DNA of 64,000 nt from the NCBI GenBank assembly GCA_037957365.1, contig JARHVA010001427.1, positions 248,001 to 312,000 on the forward strand, read 5' to 3'. A model generated the notes under the pieces. It saw nothing but the letters and a program-made list of their open reading frames with translations. It had not been told where the DNA came from and did not search any database. Positions 37,600 to 50,140 of this stretch are shown piece after piece. Both the position numbers and the translations under genes were made by a program. The DNA is from Torreya grandis. Its lineage: Eukaryota; Streptophyta; Pinopsida; Cupressales; Taxaceae. Every line of letters starts with the position of its first letter. Within the stretch, counting starts at the first letter, position 1.

Positions 37600-38760
37600 T
37601 TCAACTTGAAGGTGTTATCTCTAAGTATCTTATTAATTTGATAGGGACCTATCTAGAAAGGTGTGAATTTACCATATTTTCCTTTGGGATCAAATGCCTT
37701 ATCCCAAATAAGAACTAAGTCTCATTGCTTGAACACCTTTAACTTTGATTGATTATCAAACCACCTCTTCACTATGGTTTGGTTCCTACTAAAATTATCA
37801 AAATCCTCTTCTCATGCATCTTCCATCTAAATAATGTCAAATAACCTTGAGCTTGCCAATTCTTGATCCTCTTCCATGTATTCCTACATGAAATTGTATG
37901 CTACTAACTTGAGGGTGATGGGAAAGATGGGATCTTGGCCATACACTAGTAGGAAAGGAGATGCCTTAAGATCTTTCTTGATTCTAATTTTGTCTACCCA
38001 AATGGCATACTTAAGTAATTTATGTCCTATTTGAGGCTTATCTATTGTAAAATTATTTATTTCCTTCATCAAGTTCTTATTAGTTAATTCAAATACTCCA
38101 TTACCTTGAAGATAATGGCTAGATGATAAATTGAGAATGATGTTATCATATGCCCATGTGGTCATCTCAATGGATATAAAATTTGATCCATTATCATAGG
38201 CCAAGGAGATGGGTGTCCCAAATCTGGTGCATATATTTTCCTCTAAAAAAATGGTCACTTCCTTGGTTCTACGCTATTTGGTTCATTTCACCTTGTGAAG
38301 TAGTCAGTAGTAGTTATAATGTATTTGTGGCATTCTAATGAATTAAGGTTGATTACCCCCATGAAATCTAGTCCCTATTGAGAAAAAGGTTTATCAACCA
38401 TAACAGGTTGTAATGTCATGGCTGCCTTAGGCTATTTTGTGTTAAAGACTTGACATGAGTGTACTCACTTTCATTTTTATGGGTATCCTTGAATATTTTT
38501 GGCCAATAGAAACTATCTCTAAGGATTTTATGATCTATTGTCCTTCCATATGGATGTCCACTTACCAACTTCTCATGAAAAGTGTTCATGATTTTATTTG
38601 CTTCTTCTCTGGATACACACCTTAAGTAAATGACTTCAAAGTTTTTTCTATACATCACTCCTTCTTTAATCAAGTAGTGGGATACCTTGAGTCTTAGAGA
38701 TCTTTGTTCCCTGGTCAACCCTATAGGACAAGTGTCATTGATCATTAGATGGATAATAAG
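37600..38760 (-). pseudogene. Inner Tat-like integrase, decayed
   Basis: Integrase inserts the element cDNA. The N-terminal zinc-binding half (38,416-38,745) reads MNTFHEKLVSGHPYGRTID followed by HKILRDSFYWPKIFKD, giving the two histidines and the hinge; the paired cysteines are lost or shifted. The catalytic core (37,884-38,258) reads FLEENICTRFGTP, then YDNGSNF with the second catalytic Asp. It then reads HYLQGNGVFELTNKNL, with the catalytic Glu in the VFEL word, and SPFLLVYGQDPIFP. A break separates the two halves where the first catalytic Asp should be. The length and order fit Tat-lineage elements. Confidence 0.85.
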
Positions 38761-38869
38761 ATCTTACTAATCATTGGACCAAAAACTTTATTATTCAACC
38801 TGTATGACACTTTGGTTGGGGTTAGTATTGAAAATTAATTGAATTAGATCTTATCACCCTACCAATTTT

Positions 38870-40280
38870 TTAGTCTTCATTTCAATGTCATATTATTGAA
38901 TCATAGGCATACACTTACCTCTCCTTTCTCCTATCTCATTTTAACTTAGCATGAGCTTGGTGTTAAGGTCTGGTAAGATTTCATGTACCTTATTCTTAAG
39001 AATGTAGTGTCTAAATTTATTCACTACCTTAACTAATGCATGTACTTGATTTTCAATTAAATAATAATTTAACTCATCATTTTTGAATTTCATGCTTATG
39101 AAATCAATTAAATGATCACATCCATCAATTTTTTGAGTTGAAACTATAGTAATAATATGATCAAAATCTAAATAATAAAGGTTAAAATCCTTGGAGAAGT
39201 CTAGACTTATTCGGACTAGAGATTGTTAAATTTCCTCCTTGATGTCCTTAAAATCCTTCTTGGTTTCTTTGTTCCAAGTGATTTTGACATCTTTCTTCAG
39301 CATATCATTCAATAGCTTGACAATATCTACAAATCTAGAAATAAACTTTCTTAAAAAATTAAGTTTGCCAAAGAATGACTTCAATTATTTCCTACTATTA
39401 GGAGGATCTATTTTTTATATATAATCTACTCAATCTGGGTCTATAGATATTCCCTATTTAGTGATAACATGCCCTAATATTTTTCCCTCAATAACATAGA
39501 AAATACTCTTCTTTGGGTTGAGATAAATCCCATACCTTTTGCACCTTTCAAATATGTATTATAAATGCATGATGTGGTCCTCCCTATTCTTAGAAAAGAT
39601 AGTCAGGTCATCCATGTATATGATGATACACTTACCTATCAAACTTTGTAAAGCATGATCCATGGCTCTTTGGAATGTATCCCCTATATTGATTAGTCCA
39701 AATGGCATCCTTTTGCTGGTAAACATGCCCCACTTAGTTGTAAAAGTAGTTTTCATCCTATATTCTTTATTCATGAGCACTTGGTTGTATCCTAAAAAAC
39801 CATTAATATAGGACATCATAATAGAACTATAAATAACTTGAATAACTTGGTCAAGAGAGGGCAAAGGAAAATTATAATTTTCAAATGGATTATTTAGATT
39901 CTTAAAATCAATGCATAGTCTTATTTCGCCATTCTTTTTCCTAATTGGAACCAAATTGGTGACCCAGGTAGAGTGCCTAACGGGAAATACAATCTTGGCA
40001 TCTAATATTTTTTTGACCTCTTTGAAAATCATAGGTTCTAAAACATGGTTGACAGGCCTCTGATTTTGTCTGAAAGGTTTGCATTTTTCCTTCAAGGGTA
40101 TGGTATGGGTGATGACTCTTGGATAAAGAATATTCAAGTCATCATAGGACCATATTATTATATCCTTATATTTTATTATCAAGTCTTTAGATTTTTTCAT
40201 TTTCTAGCCCTATACATGCTAAATTAATGTTCACTAGCTGAGGTTGATCTTGAGGTCCAAGATCAATTGCCTTATAATCC
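38870..40280 (-). pseudogene. Inner Tat-like reverse transcriptase and first RNase H
   Basis: The RT is open for 213 residues at 39,559-40,200, the best-preserved coding stretch of this element. It contains KYKDIIIWSYDDL, VRKILDAKIV-like residues in the fingers, RKKNGEIRLCIDF, MPFGLINIGDTFQRAMD and the active site IIYMDDLTIFSK. The catalytic YMDD is intact. Toward 38,900 the thumb and an RNase H remnant follow, with KSFFGKLNFLRKFI and LNYYLIENQVHALVKVV, and then the YDIEMKTKKLV word that normally links RNase H to integrase. Stops in the thumb and RNase H inactivate the polyprotein. Confidence 0.88.
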
Positions 40281-40639
40281 TTCCCATTCACTTTGGGAAT
40301 CCTAGTGCTCTTAGATAGTTTATATTAATTAATAACCTTTCCAAGGCAATCATTCATTTTATAATCTTATTTGCATTTAGTTGAATTACCTTGTTATCAA
40401 ATCTATCATTTTATTTAAGAGTATTTTTTTTGGCCTCATCTATGACATGAGTCTCAAATGCTCTTGAGTTGGTCATGAAGTCCAAGATCTATTGGTCATC
40501 ATTAAATACCTATAGGTGGTTTACATTATTAGGGACCAAAGGGAATGGAACCAACTCAATACTTAGGTTTTGAGAGTCTTAACTTGGCATGAGATTGGCT
40601 ACAGCTAAGGAAATCTCATCAAAAACCTTGTTTTATTCC

Positions 40640-41025
40640 CTATAGATAAAAACAATGTTGAAAGCATTAAAAGATTCAAGTAAATCCTAGACTATAAACT
40701 TATAACTATTGAGGTATGAAAATTTACATTGATACTTACTCCTCACCTGATTAACCATAAGTTCTGAGTCACCATGAAATAAGAGTTCTTTATTCTTATG
40801 CTTAATGGCAAATTATAATCCTAGAATCAAAGTTTCATACTCTGTAAGATTATTAGTACAAATAAACTGAAGTCTATAAGTAGAATTTAGTTCTTTCCTA
40901 ATAGGAATGGTGATAAAATTTCCTAATATAGACCCAAAATTACACCTATCACAATAAAAATGTAATCTCCATATTCTAATAAAGTCATCAGAAGTCTTAT
41001 AATCACATACCTTAGGGGTGTCCAA
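40640..41025 (-). pseudogene. Inner element extra RNase H, located upstream of RT
   Basis: The frame at 40,813-41,025 ends with LQFICTNNLTEYETLILGL, the hallmark of the second (archaeal-type) RNase H found in Tat-lineage plant elements. It is followed by HGDSELMVNQVRSKY and FNAFNIVFIYRE toward 40,640. The expected FDG motif near its start reads FYCDRC, so at least one catalytic Asp region is damaged. It is in the same reading frame as RT. A separate RNase H follows RT, so this element had two. The extra domain sits between protease and RT in all three Tat-like copies in this window. Confidence 0.8.
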
Positions 41026-41129
41026 AAGTTAAACACCCAAATCTGAATTCACCATGTTGACTTTTTCATTAACAACATTGCACTCAATAATCATGGGATT
41101 CATCTAAGGTTATGTTTTTACTCTAATTT

Positions 41130-41990
41130 GATTTGAGACTCCTTTCCAAGGTAGCCACAAATGTGAGAAATTAGTGGACATATATCCATTCAAGGATTTT
41201 GTCCATTCTCTGCTTAATAGTATCCCATAAACATCAAGAATATCTACCACCTAGATTTCAATAAATTTTTGAAATCTTGGCTTAGAGTCAAGCTACATAT
41301 GTACATTAAATAATTCCCCAATTACTTTGACTCTAGATTTATCTAATTGAGTAACAATTCTATCAAATTTAATAGGAGTTAAGCCAAGTTGTTAAAAAAT
41401 ACCTATTGGCATGATGTTTGTGGATGCACTAGAATTTAGTAAATAATTATGTAAATTCTTACCAAAAATTCTAATATTAAGTAACAAAGGTGGGGATTAT
41501 ATCTTAATTTTATACATAGAAACATTGGAATTATCATTTTTGGGTGGCCTACCAATATTTTTAGATAAGGAATCCAACAAAAGGTTCCTTTGTTTAGTGA
41601 TCTACATCAACTCATGCAATGTAATGTTATCCTTACTTTTCTTCATGTCTTATATAACATTATACCCAATACTATTGGAATAATTATATGCATCAGTATT
41701 ATGCTTAGAAATAATTCCCTTTGGAGGTTTTAGGTTATTTCTTAGGTAGTATCTAGAGGGGTGCCAGAGTTATTTGGAGTCATTGAAGTAGTCAAGAGTT
41801 GTTTTTGATCCCTATTTCTCAGAGGATAGGTGTTACTCATAAATTATTGTAAATCATGGAATTATTTAGGGATATCATCGGGCTCATTATCATCTTGGAA
41901 AGGAAAGTCAAATGTCTCCACCATGAGGGCTTGGTTAGCAGTCTTGGATCTTGATGTGCCTACACCATTATATTTATTAGGGACCACCTC
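41130..41990 (-). pseudogene. Inner element protease region, decayed
   Basis: The minus strand near 41,380-41,450 reads LLNSSASTNIMPIGIF, which corresponds to the retroviral-type protease LLDSGAS.N.MP motif with the catalytic Asp changed to Asn and Gly to Ser. Further on, about 41,170-41,260, it reads VVDILDVYGILLSREW and then GYMSTNFSHLWLPWKG, the conserved segment between protease and RNase H in this family. The same segment is recognisable in the outer copy near 50,300-50,420. Confidence 0.7.
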
Positions 41991-42035
41991 AAAAGTACAT
42001 AAATCCTCTTGAAAGGATTAAAAATCCTTAGATAA

Positions 42036-43313
42036 TTAAATGCAATCTATTTCACCATGCTTAGCAGTGTAATGAACACTATAGTAATTAGTTAAAGCAA
42101 CATCAATAAGATTTATGTCCATTATTTTCTTATCAATAAATGAGTCATTATTCTTGTTTTTGTAATAAATATCATTCTTAAACATTTTATTGGTCTTATT
42201 AAATATTTGAAAATAAAAGGTTTTACCAGAACTCTCCTTGGTATTACCAATTTGCTTTTGCAACTAAAGGTAATTAGTGCTTAGCTTTTGGACCATCTTC
42301 AATATAGAGTCAGTTTCATTCTTGGGTGTCTTAAGATTATGAAATTTATTGTAATTAGTACCCATGTTTGGTACTAAAGCATTTTGATCACTTATATTTA
42401 ATTCATTTGCATCATTTTTTAATAATCCTAAGTTTTGAGTAAGATGGGCATGGCTTAAGGGCAATTGGTTCTAAGTCAGGATTTGATTTAAAGCATGTAA
42501 ATTTTGATTATTATTAGGGAAGATATTCAGGGTATGAAAATATGGGTCAACATTGGGTATGGATTAATCCATCTATCCTTGAGGCTACATTTGATCATTA
42601 ATGATCACTACTTCAAAATAAGCTAAGGCAAAAGTATTCATAGGTCCAACAACACTCTTTATAAATACATACGTCATGGGATCTAAATCATCCTTATAGA
42701 TTTCTAAAGCTAAGGTGTCATATGGCTTATAAAGGTCTATGGTTCAACTATACATCTTTTGTAACATAACATTAAAGGCTCTTATGGGTTCATTTGCATC
42801 CCGTTTGATTATGGTGAATTATTGGTACAAGACACAAGGACTAAAACTTTTACCAAATTAGTCAAGGGAAACATTGTTAAAGTTATCCCAATTGGTAATG
42901 TAATTATTAGGTAAATTTAAAAACCATTAATATGTATCATCTCTAAATTTAAAAGGAAATAACCTACATGATACATCTTCATTAGTGACATTTCTCAATC
43001 TTAAAGCAAGTTTGAATGATTTAATATGTTCTTCTACAATTACAATACCACTAGGACTAAAGATTGGTAAATATTTTTTAGGATTCCAAGGAAGGTAATG
43101 TACCACACATGGCACATTAATTAAAGATCCACCTAGCTAAGAAATACATTGATAATGATAAAACATAGGAACAACATGAATTGGTTAAGTTGGCAAATAT
43201 TTTGAAATCTTGCACTTACCTTTGTCTTGCTTAGAACTCCTATGGACTTCTAATTCAATTAGAGGTTCCCTAGTCTCTAAACGTGACCTTGTTATGATTT
43301 TTGGAAATTCCAT
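42036..43313 (-). pseudogene. Inner Tat-like gag
   Basis: Gag forms the capsid. It starts with MEFPKIITRSRLETREP at 43,313. It stays in one frame for about 425 codons, interrupted only by stop codons, most of which look like single-base changes. The N-terminal domain at 42,927-43,115 reads YLPWNPKKYLPIFSPSG, then EEHIKSFKLALRL and NEDVSCRLFPF, typical of Tat gag. The middle is Asn/Lys-rich. The C-terminal YSVHYTAKHGEIDC near 42,036-42,085 corresponds to the C..H....H....C knuckle, with its first Cys changed to Tyr. Confidence 0.8.
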
Positions 43314-43316
43314 CTT

Positions 43317-43816
43317 GAGAAATTTGAATCCTATTTTAAATACTATGTGTCAATCCTATCTTTGTTAAGCAAATTTTGAAATGATTTATATAAAGGATGA
43401 TAAAAGACAACAAACTTTAACTAAGTCAGCTCAAAGATGTGTCTAAACATGTAAGTATGATTAATATTTACATGTTTAAGCTCAAATTAACTCAAATTAG
43501 AAAAGAATCTAAGAATATTTGATCAAAATAGCTACTACTAACCTCAAACCTATCGAATTGACAAAGCTTAAGCCATATTTACCATAATTAAGCATATACC
43601 TTCAAAGAACATTAATTTTTGCCTAAAGGAAGTAAAAAGATGGGTTAGAGAGCATAAATATCAATGATATTTACATACTTGGATAAATAATGACACAATT
43701 TTGTAAAGGTTACATAAATATTTGAACATAACTCACAAAAATGAGCAAAGATACTTTAAATCTACAAAGATCTAATGTGGCCCTCCTTCTAGAACCAGTG
43801 AAGGTCTACCTATTAA
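43317..43816 (-). other. Inner element 5' leader
   Basis: About 500 bp between the 5' LTR and gag on the minus strand. A TGGTTCTAGAAGG word about 20 bp from the LTR is where a primer site would lie, but it does not match a tRNA 3' end that I know. No other feature is seen. Confidence 0.5.
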
Positions 43817-44796
43817 TGCCTTAATATGTATCATAGGTGCTTATAATTTTTAAATAACACTTTTTATTTTATAATTTAGATAATTTAATGCATGATTTAT
43901 ATGTTGTGATAATCCTATTATCTATTGATGGAATAGAGGCAAAGCAAGTTGACTATTTCACAATATTTATAAAGTTTGGTGGTTGGAAGCCACCATGGCT
44001 AGCTAGTTAAATTTTCAAAGAGTGAAGTAATCAAAACTAATATTAGTGAATTATGGTCAAATATAATCTAAATAATTATTTAAGATGAATATTTACAATG
44101 GTAATTAAGCTAGAGTGATCTAGTTAAAAAAGAAGCAAAAGGAAGGGTAGGGCAAAAAAGAGATGTTATTGATATTCATCCTAAACATCATGATAAAGCT
44201 CAAATATCCTCCAATGATGCAATTAACCAATGTATAATACAAAATAGCATGATATAAAATCTTACTACACATCAAGCAAACATCTAAGGGATGAAAAGTA
44301 ATACAAATAAGAACCTAGTTCACTTTAAAGATCTACCCTTGTAAGCAAACAACATTAGCCTAAATACAAGAAGAGTAAAGGAAAGAAAATGAACTTGAGA
44401 ACTTTAATTTAACCTATCATTGGTACAATTTAAAAAATCTAAAATTAAAATATGCACACCAAGATTTCCTAAGAACCATTCAAATCTAGAAATCAGAACA
44501 AGCGAGAGAGAAACTATAATAACAAGTGACACAAATAAATATGGATAATATTTGTAGAATTACTAACTTACATTAATTGCTCAAAAGTTTACACAAGTTT
44601 TTGGCTCAAAAACTCCCCACTTTTTCAAATTACAATCCTCTTTTTTATACAATTCAAGGAAGTTTGTCGGTTAGTTATATCCAATTACAAGTTTATAGGT
44701 GTAAGCACAGTTATCCTTTCTACAAAAGTTCTAGAATACACTAAACTTTTCCAAGTGGACTAACCTATAATAGATATGCTTATAAGTCACACATTC

Positions 44797-44799
<3 letters not shown>

Positions 44800-44832
<33 letters not shown>
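44800..44832. repeat. (AT)n microsatellite
   Basis: About 16 uninterrupted AT units inside giant LTR B. The corresponding place in LTR A (about 26,960) has no such run. Confidence 0.95.
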
Positions 44833-44838
<6 letters not shown>

Positions 44839-44899
44839 ATTTTTAAATATTACAATGCTTCTATGAAAATGAATATTCCTAACTAAGTTTAAGGATCCT

Positions 44900-47800
44900 A
44901 TTTTGATGCAGTCTCCTACCTTTCCTGAAGGATTTTTAATCTATAATATTACTCATGATGAGCTAGAGGTCAAAAATGGGTCTCATAAATAGGTAATTTC
45001 CTTGAATGTATAGGTCTTTGAGGTCCTTATAATATTTCTCTAAATCTTACTTTATGCCCCTAACATCTCCCATTTTCTCTTTTGATGAGGAGTAGGCTCG
45101 TGATCATTTTTTTATCACCTCATGTCTTTCCCTATCCTTGGTTCCTTACATATTACATGAATTGGGTTGTTATATGTTTAAAATACTCATATATTATTAA
45201 TACCAATGGGATTAATGTGATGGTTTACTTGATTACATTGTCTAAGATGTGCAATATCTTATCCTCCTACTCCTTGAGGTCCTTGGTAATAACTTCTAAT
45301 TGTTTAGACCAATTGATTAGGTCTTGGATTTTCTCCACCAGTATAGCCATATCCATATTTAAATGGGCTAGGATGGTATTCCTAGAGTTAAGGACTTGAT
45401 TTTTTTTAAGGGCTTTGATCAAGTCTTTTACCTGATAACTTGTAGCCTCCCATTGGCTAACTTGGTCTATAGCCCTATTGCTTTGATTATTCACTACACT
45501 TTACCTAATATTGATTGTATTTAGGTAGATGAATAAATACTTCATGGTGTATTAAAATTATTGGAATATATCTTATGGTATTTTATCAAGACAACAATTT
45601 CCTTTAAATTCTTATTTTATTATAATATTCCTTTGATCATTATTTGTAGCTGGTCCAACTAGCCTAATCCATATCAAGAACATTCTCTTCAAGTATGGGG
45701 GCCACACCAAGATTTTGGCCCCCAAATGTATTTAGTATAAAAAATGGTTCCACATTTTTACAGGTTAACTCTTCTCCTCCCACCATAGCTCTTTTCTTAA
45801 TCAGTCTCTATAGAGTGGTAGTTGTTGGGTCACATTTGACACCAACTGAAGACTATGTTGTCTCTATAGATAATATCTCTATCCATGTTCCACTCAACTC
45901 CATAGGGGCAGCCATATTATTCTCTTATTATTTCTATGAATCCATAATCCATGGCTAAAGCTCATTGTGCATAGTGATGTTGATAGATTTTTTAATGTCC
46001 CAAAGATTGTTCATGGTAGGAATCTTCTATAGCTTACCATATATAAACCATTTAGGTATGGTTGGACCATGAATTAGGTTTTCATCACTAGAAAGGTTGA
46101 CCTCACTCAAAGGATGAATCAAGGTCAACTTAATATTCTTGCTTCCTACTCGAACCAAAGCTAGCTAAGATTTTCTCTTTGGTGGGGTAGAAAAATGGAC
46201 TAAGTCTAATATTACTTATCTTCCCTTCTCTTTCTCTATATCTTCAACATGAGCTTATTATTCATCTAATTCATAATCATTAGCTAATATATTCTGGGCA
46301 TATTCCACTATTTCTTTAGGATCTAATGTTCTAATGTTAATTACTTTGACCTATGATCTTAGTTCCTTAGGTTGGGCTGAAGATGATGCTACCTCATCAT
46401 GTCTCTTCTCTAGTCTTTGCTTAATAAATCCCATAATATTATGTGTTTCTATTTATGGCTATGTTATATGGGGTCTAGAATATGGGCCTCCTAGAAAATG
46501 GTATTTCCTAGGTCCCATCACTCATCTTCTACTCTCTTAACAATCTATCCTCTAGTTTTATATTGAATTTCTTCAATCTCCCCAAGACTTCATGAAATGA
46601 AGAGGCCTTAGTTCACATGGGGTCATAAGGTCTGGGTTGATGTTCATATGTCATATTGATCCCTTTTGCCTTCAAATATTTCTAAATCCTTTCATAGCGG
46701 TCCCATTGTCTTAGCTCATCAAGTTAAAAATTAAAAGAGGTTTTATGTCTGGAGGTAACCTCTATATTACCCCATTTTTGAAAATATTCCTTATAATGGT
46801 TATGGGTAGGATTTGAAGCAATCCATTCCTCTTAGTTTTATGTAAGCCATCTACCCCATTTTATATCTGATAATCCAATTCTTACCCTACTAGCTTGATT
46901 GGCACATGAATTGGTATCCTAAAGATTTAGTTTAGGCATCCTTCAATCCTGATGATTGTGTAATCAAGATAGAGCCATATATCACCCATGTCTTCAATAA
47001 TATTATTAATTATGGGGTTAACCCTCATCATTGGGATCCCTGTGATGGAATCAACTAAGGCTAGATAGACACAATCATAAATGAATTTAATATGGTCCCT
47101 GTATATGAAAATATGTAACTTTGACTAGTAGTGGGAGACTATTTGTGTTCCCTCAGGTGACCATTATCTAAGGTTGGTAATATTGATGGTGGAAATCAAG
47201 GAATCCAGTAAGTATGACATCATATAAAACTAACCCTTAGTTTGCTTCTTGATTTTAGTGAACTGTTTACTTAAACAAGTGCTAATAATCTCACTTAGAG
47301 GAGGGGTGAGTTATTTATTGAACATAAAATAGACAAAGGTGACCTAGAGTTTGTCTTCATAGGTGGTATAGGGGTTCCCACACAATATGTTCATCAATGT
47401 CATGATCATATTGATCCCATGTCTAAATTGTCTCATTGAGATACTTTTATTGAGGTTAGAAAATACTTGATTCCTAAAATATAGCCATGGGGTAAGTATG
47501 ATATTAAGCTCATTCTACTTGGCCCATTCATTAATGGTGGATATGCCTATCTAGGTTTTTGGCAACTTATAGTAATTTTTGAAGGCAATTTTAAAAATAT
47601 AAGTAAGTTTCCTATAGCTATAGTCATGAACTATCATGCCCTAATCAATTTTATAATCCTTGAAAATAGGGGAGAGAATATCGATACAATATAGTACCTT
47701 TGGTTTTACTACAAAAAAATAAAAACTAATCATTTGGATGGCCACTATATCATAATATCTCCTTCTAATAGATGTATTATTCTTATCCTCTCTAGAAATG

Positions 47801-48075
47801 TTTGGTTGCTCTTGAATTATCCACAATAGCTTAGACCAATTATTGTCCCCATATTTAAATCCTTGTCATAAAACTGTGTTTTTGAATATTTTCCTCTCTA
47901 CGTCTAAAGTGAGATAGAGATCCACATCTTCTCTATGTTGTTTTTGGATCACCATAACTATGAGTTTGTTTAAATAACTCACTAGTGGTCTATAGTTTGA
48001 TTTTGGATCAAACTGATCTTACTCAGATGACTAAGGATTGATTATGATCAGTTTAGAACTAAATTAGAGATTTTG
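44900..48075 (-). pseudogene. ORF-X, copy B (unknown LTR-encoded protein, about 1,000 codons)
   Basis: The uninterrupted version of the LTR frame, read from about 48,075 down to 44,900. The N-terminal half contains NYRPLVSYLNKLIVMV, EDVDLYLTLDVERKIF, NWSKLLWIIQEQP, SIRRRYYDIVAIQM, TPWLYFRNQVFSNLNKSI and LMNILCGNPYTTYEDKLQV. The middle has FIYRDHIKFIYDCVYLALV and GDIWLYLDYTIIRIEGCL. The C-terminal part contains SYQVKDLIKALKKNQVL and KDLKDLYIQGNYLFM and looks coiled-coil. Stops occur, but frameshifts are few for such an old copy. It lies between the U3-like start of the LTR and the gag leader, so it would be the first frame on a transcript starting early in the LTR. I do not recognise the family. 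Confidence 0.6.
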
Positions 48076-50140
48076 TGTGAATTATACCTCTTTTATAATC
48101 TTTAATGGTGACATCTATTTTAACTTAAGTTAATTTTGTGCCTTTTATTTTCTTTAAATCCTTGTATTTACACCCTTTCTTATTTTAAATCCATAAAATG
48201 TTTAGTTTTATTGTTTTATGCCTATGTGGCATCATTGTGGCATTTATGTGGACTCTCCATGGCATTTTTATGGCACTTTGTCCATTAGTGTTTTAAAAAC
48301 TAACTATTTTTTTTAAAAATATTTATTCTATCTCATACTATCAGATCATTCTAGATAGATCAACATGATCCATTGATCTAGATCCCAAAAGTTGAATGCC
48401 ATTAGCCACTATTTGTACTATGATTTGAGGTCATGCAACTTGGAAATGTTGTGGGCCTCTTGATATTCATTAAAAAGTATACATTGATCTTACACCATTG
48501 GATCATGTAGGTATGAATCAACATAGACTCTTGATATTTAAAAGGTGATTAGGCTTTAATGTGTACTAGGATCCAATGTTATGCCACTTGACAATCTTGC
48601 ACACCTTGTCAGTCCTACTAGTTAATGTGCTTTCACTATATGGTATTCTCATGTTAATTTAAAGATTCATTTAATAGTCTTGACTTGATATGCTCCATTT
48701 ATTTTGATTTATTGCTTGAATTCACACTGTAGATATTTTCCAAGATTCTCGATGTTTGAACTGAGGTCCCTAGCTTGAATTTTTAAATTTGATCTTTCTC
48801 CATTGGATTAACTTCATCTAATCAAACATGAGTCATTGATCATTATTCAAGTAGTTGAATGTGATTGGTTATTGTATAAAAAAGAGATTGAGTAAGCCCA
48901 AGAATATAAAATTTAGACCAAAGTCTTAGACTAATGTTTTTATTTGTATGAAAAAATATAAATAAATTTTAGTCTAATGTCTTTAAACTAAGATATAAAT
49001 ATGATAAAAGACCCAATGTTAGGTAACCATAAATACTAAGCTTGAAGCATGATAAAAAGACCCTTCAAATAATAAAAGTCATAAAATAAGTTTTTAGCCT
49101 AAGGTTTTATTGTATTAAAAAATACAATTGAAACCTTAGGGTAAAGTATTAGGTTAGGTATATATAATAAAAAGGGACCCTTTTATATTAATATTTATCT
49201 TATGTCATTGGATCTTGGCCATTTGAGTGAATGTGGATCATCGATCTCGATCTATGGGGTTGAGCGAGATTGGTCCCATGGATTAGAATATTAGACTTAT
49301 CAAGCCTATCTTGTATTGTTTGATTATGATCACCCAAATGAACATGGGTCATTAATCCTAAAAAGATGTACAATGTTTAAGTTAGGACTCAAAGTTATAT
49401 GGAAATTAGGATAAAATATTAAGACTAAGGTCTTGTTTATGTTAATAAACATAAATGAGACTTTAGGACTAAGATTTTAGTCTAATTTATAACAAAAGGA
49501 CCATGCATTATTTAGACCAAGATTAGGAACATAATAAAAGGACCCTGTAATGATAAATTTAGACCATGCTAAGGTATAAGGGAACAAGGGGATTTGGAAA
49601 TAAAGGGGACCAAGCATATAATTTTTAGACTAAGGTTTGGTCATTTTGAAAAAACATGACTAAGCCTTATTATGAAAAAATGAACTAAATTTATGGCATT
49701 TTTAAATTGTTCTTGCATAATTTGTTCCCACCAATTTTGAATTTGGTTGAAAATAACCTATGCTAGGCTTCGTTGAATGAGGGTTTCAATAAGCATTAAA
49801 CATGGATTTAATTTTGACTTTCTACAAAATAAAGGCTAGTAAAATCCCAAGATGGGATTTAAATTGTAAAATACAAGCATAGTTCATTCAAGGAGGGTTC
49901 CATTAAAATTGCAACTTGAAACATGATTATCAAACATTAGCAAACTTAGACAAGGTCAAACTACAACCATGAATAAATAATCCAACCAAGTCAAGTTATA
50001 GATGATCCTCAAATACAAATAATGTACAAACATGTTAATGACACTCTAATCAAGTGAATTTTCAATTTTAAACTACAAATATGCACAATTTATCAAAAGG
50101 GTCCCCATTTTTTAGAAATGGGGGTATGTTGACCTCAACA

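Larger units (their letters stand above)
26016..50140 (-). mobile_element. Inner Tat-like LTR retrotransposon with 6.3-kb LTRs
   Basis: Two direct repeats, 26,016-36,434 (which carries a 4,162-bp later insertion) and 43,817-50,140, flank a gag-pol interior of about 7.4 kb. Both repeats start TGCCTTAATATG and end GACCTCAACA, so they have LTR-type TG...CA ends. Without the insertion the element is about 20 kb and the LTRs are about 6.26 and 6.32 kb. The flanks are TTATTGA and AGTTAAT with no clean target duplication, as expected for an old insertion. The primer site and polypurine tract are not recognisable at the LTR borders, which is the main weakness of the call. Confidence 0.8.
43817..50140 (-). 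repeat. Giant 5' LTR (copy B), uninterrupted
   Basis: This is the 6,324-bp partner of 26,016-36,434, with the same TG...CA ends and internal order. It lacks the PDS5-type insertion and shows the pre-insertion site around 46,532. An (AT)n run at 44,800-44,832 is present only here. Confidence 0.8.

Noticed and set aside
26016..50140. Interpretation of the two 6.3-kb direct repeats as a segmental duplication
   Set aside because: Less likely than LTRs. Both repeats have TG...CA ends, they bracket a collinear gag-pol, and an outer element's domains resume exactly at the two outer borders. Missing primer and purine sites keep the alternative open.
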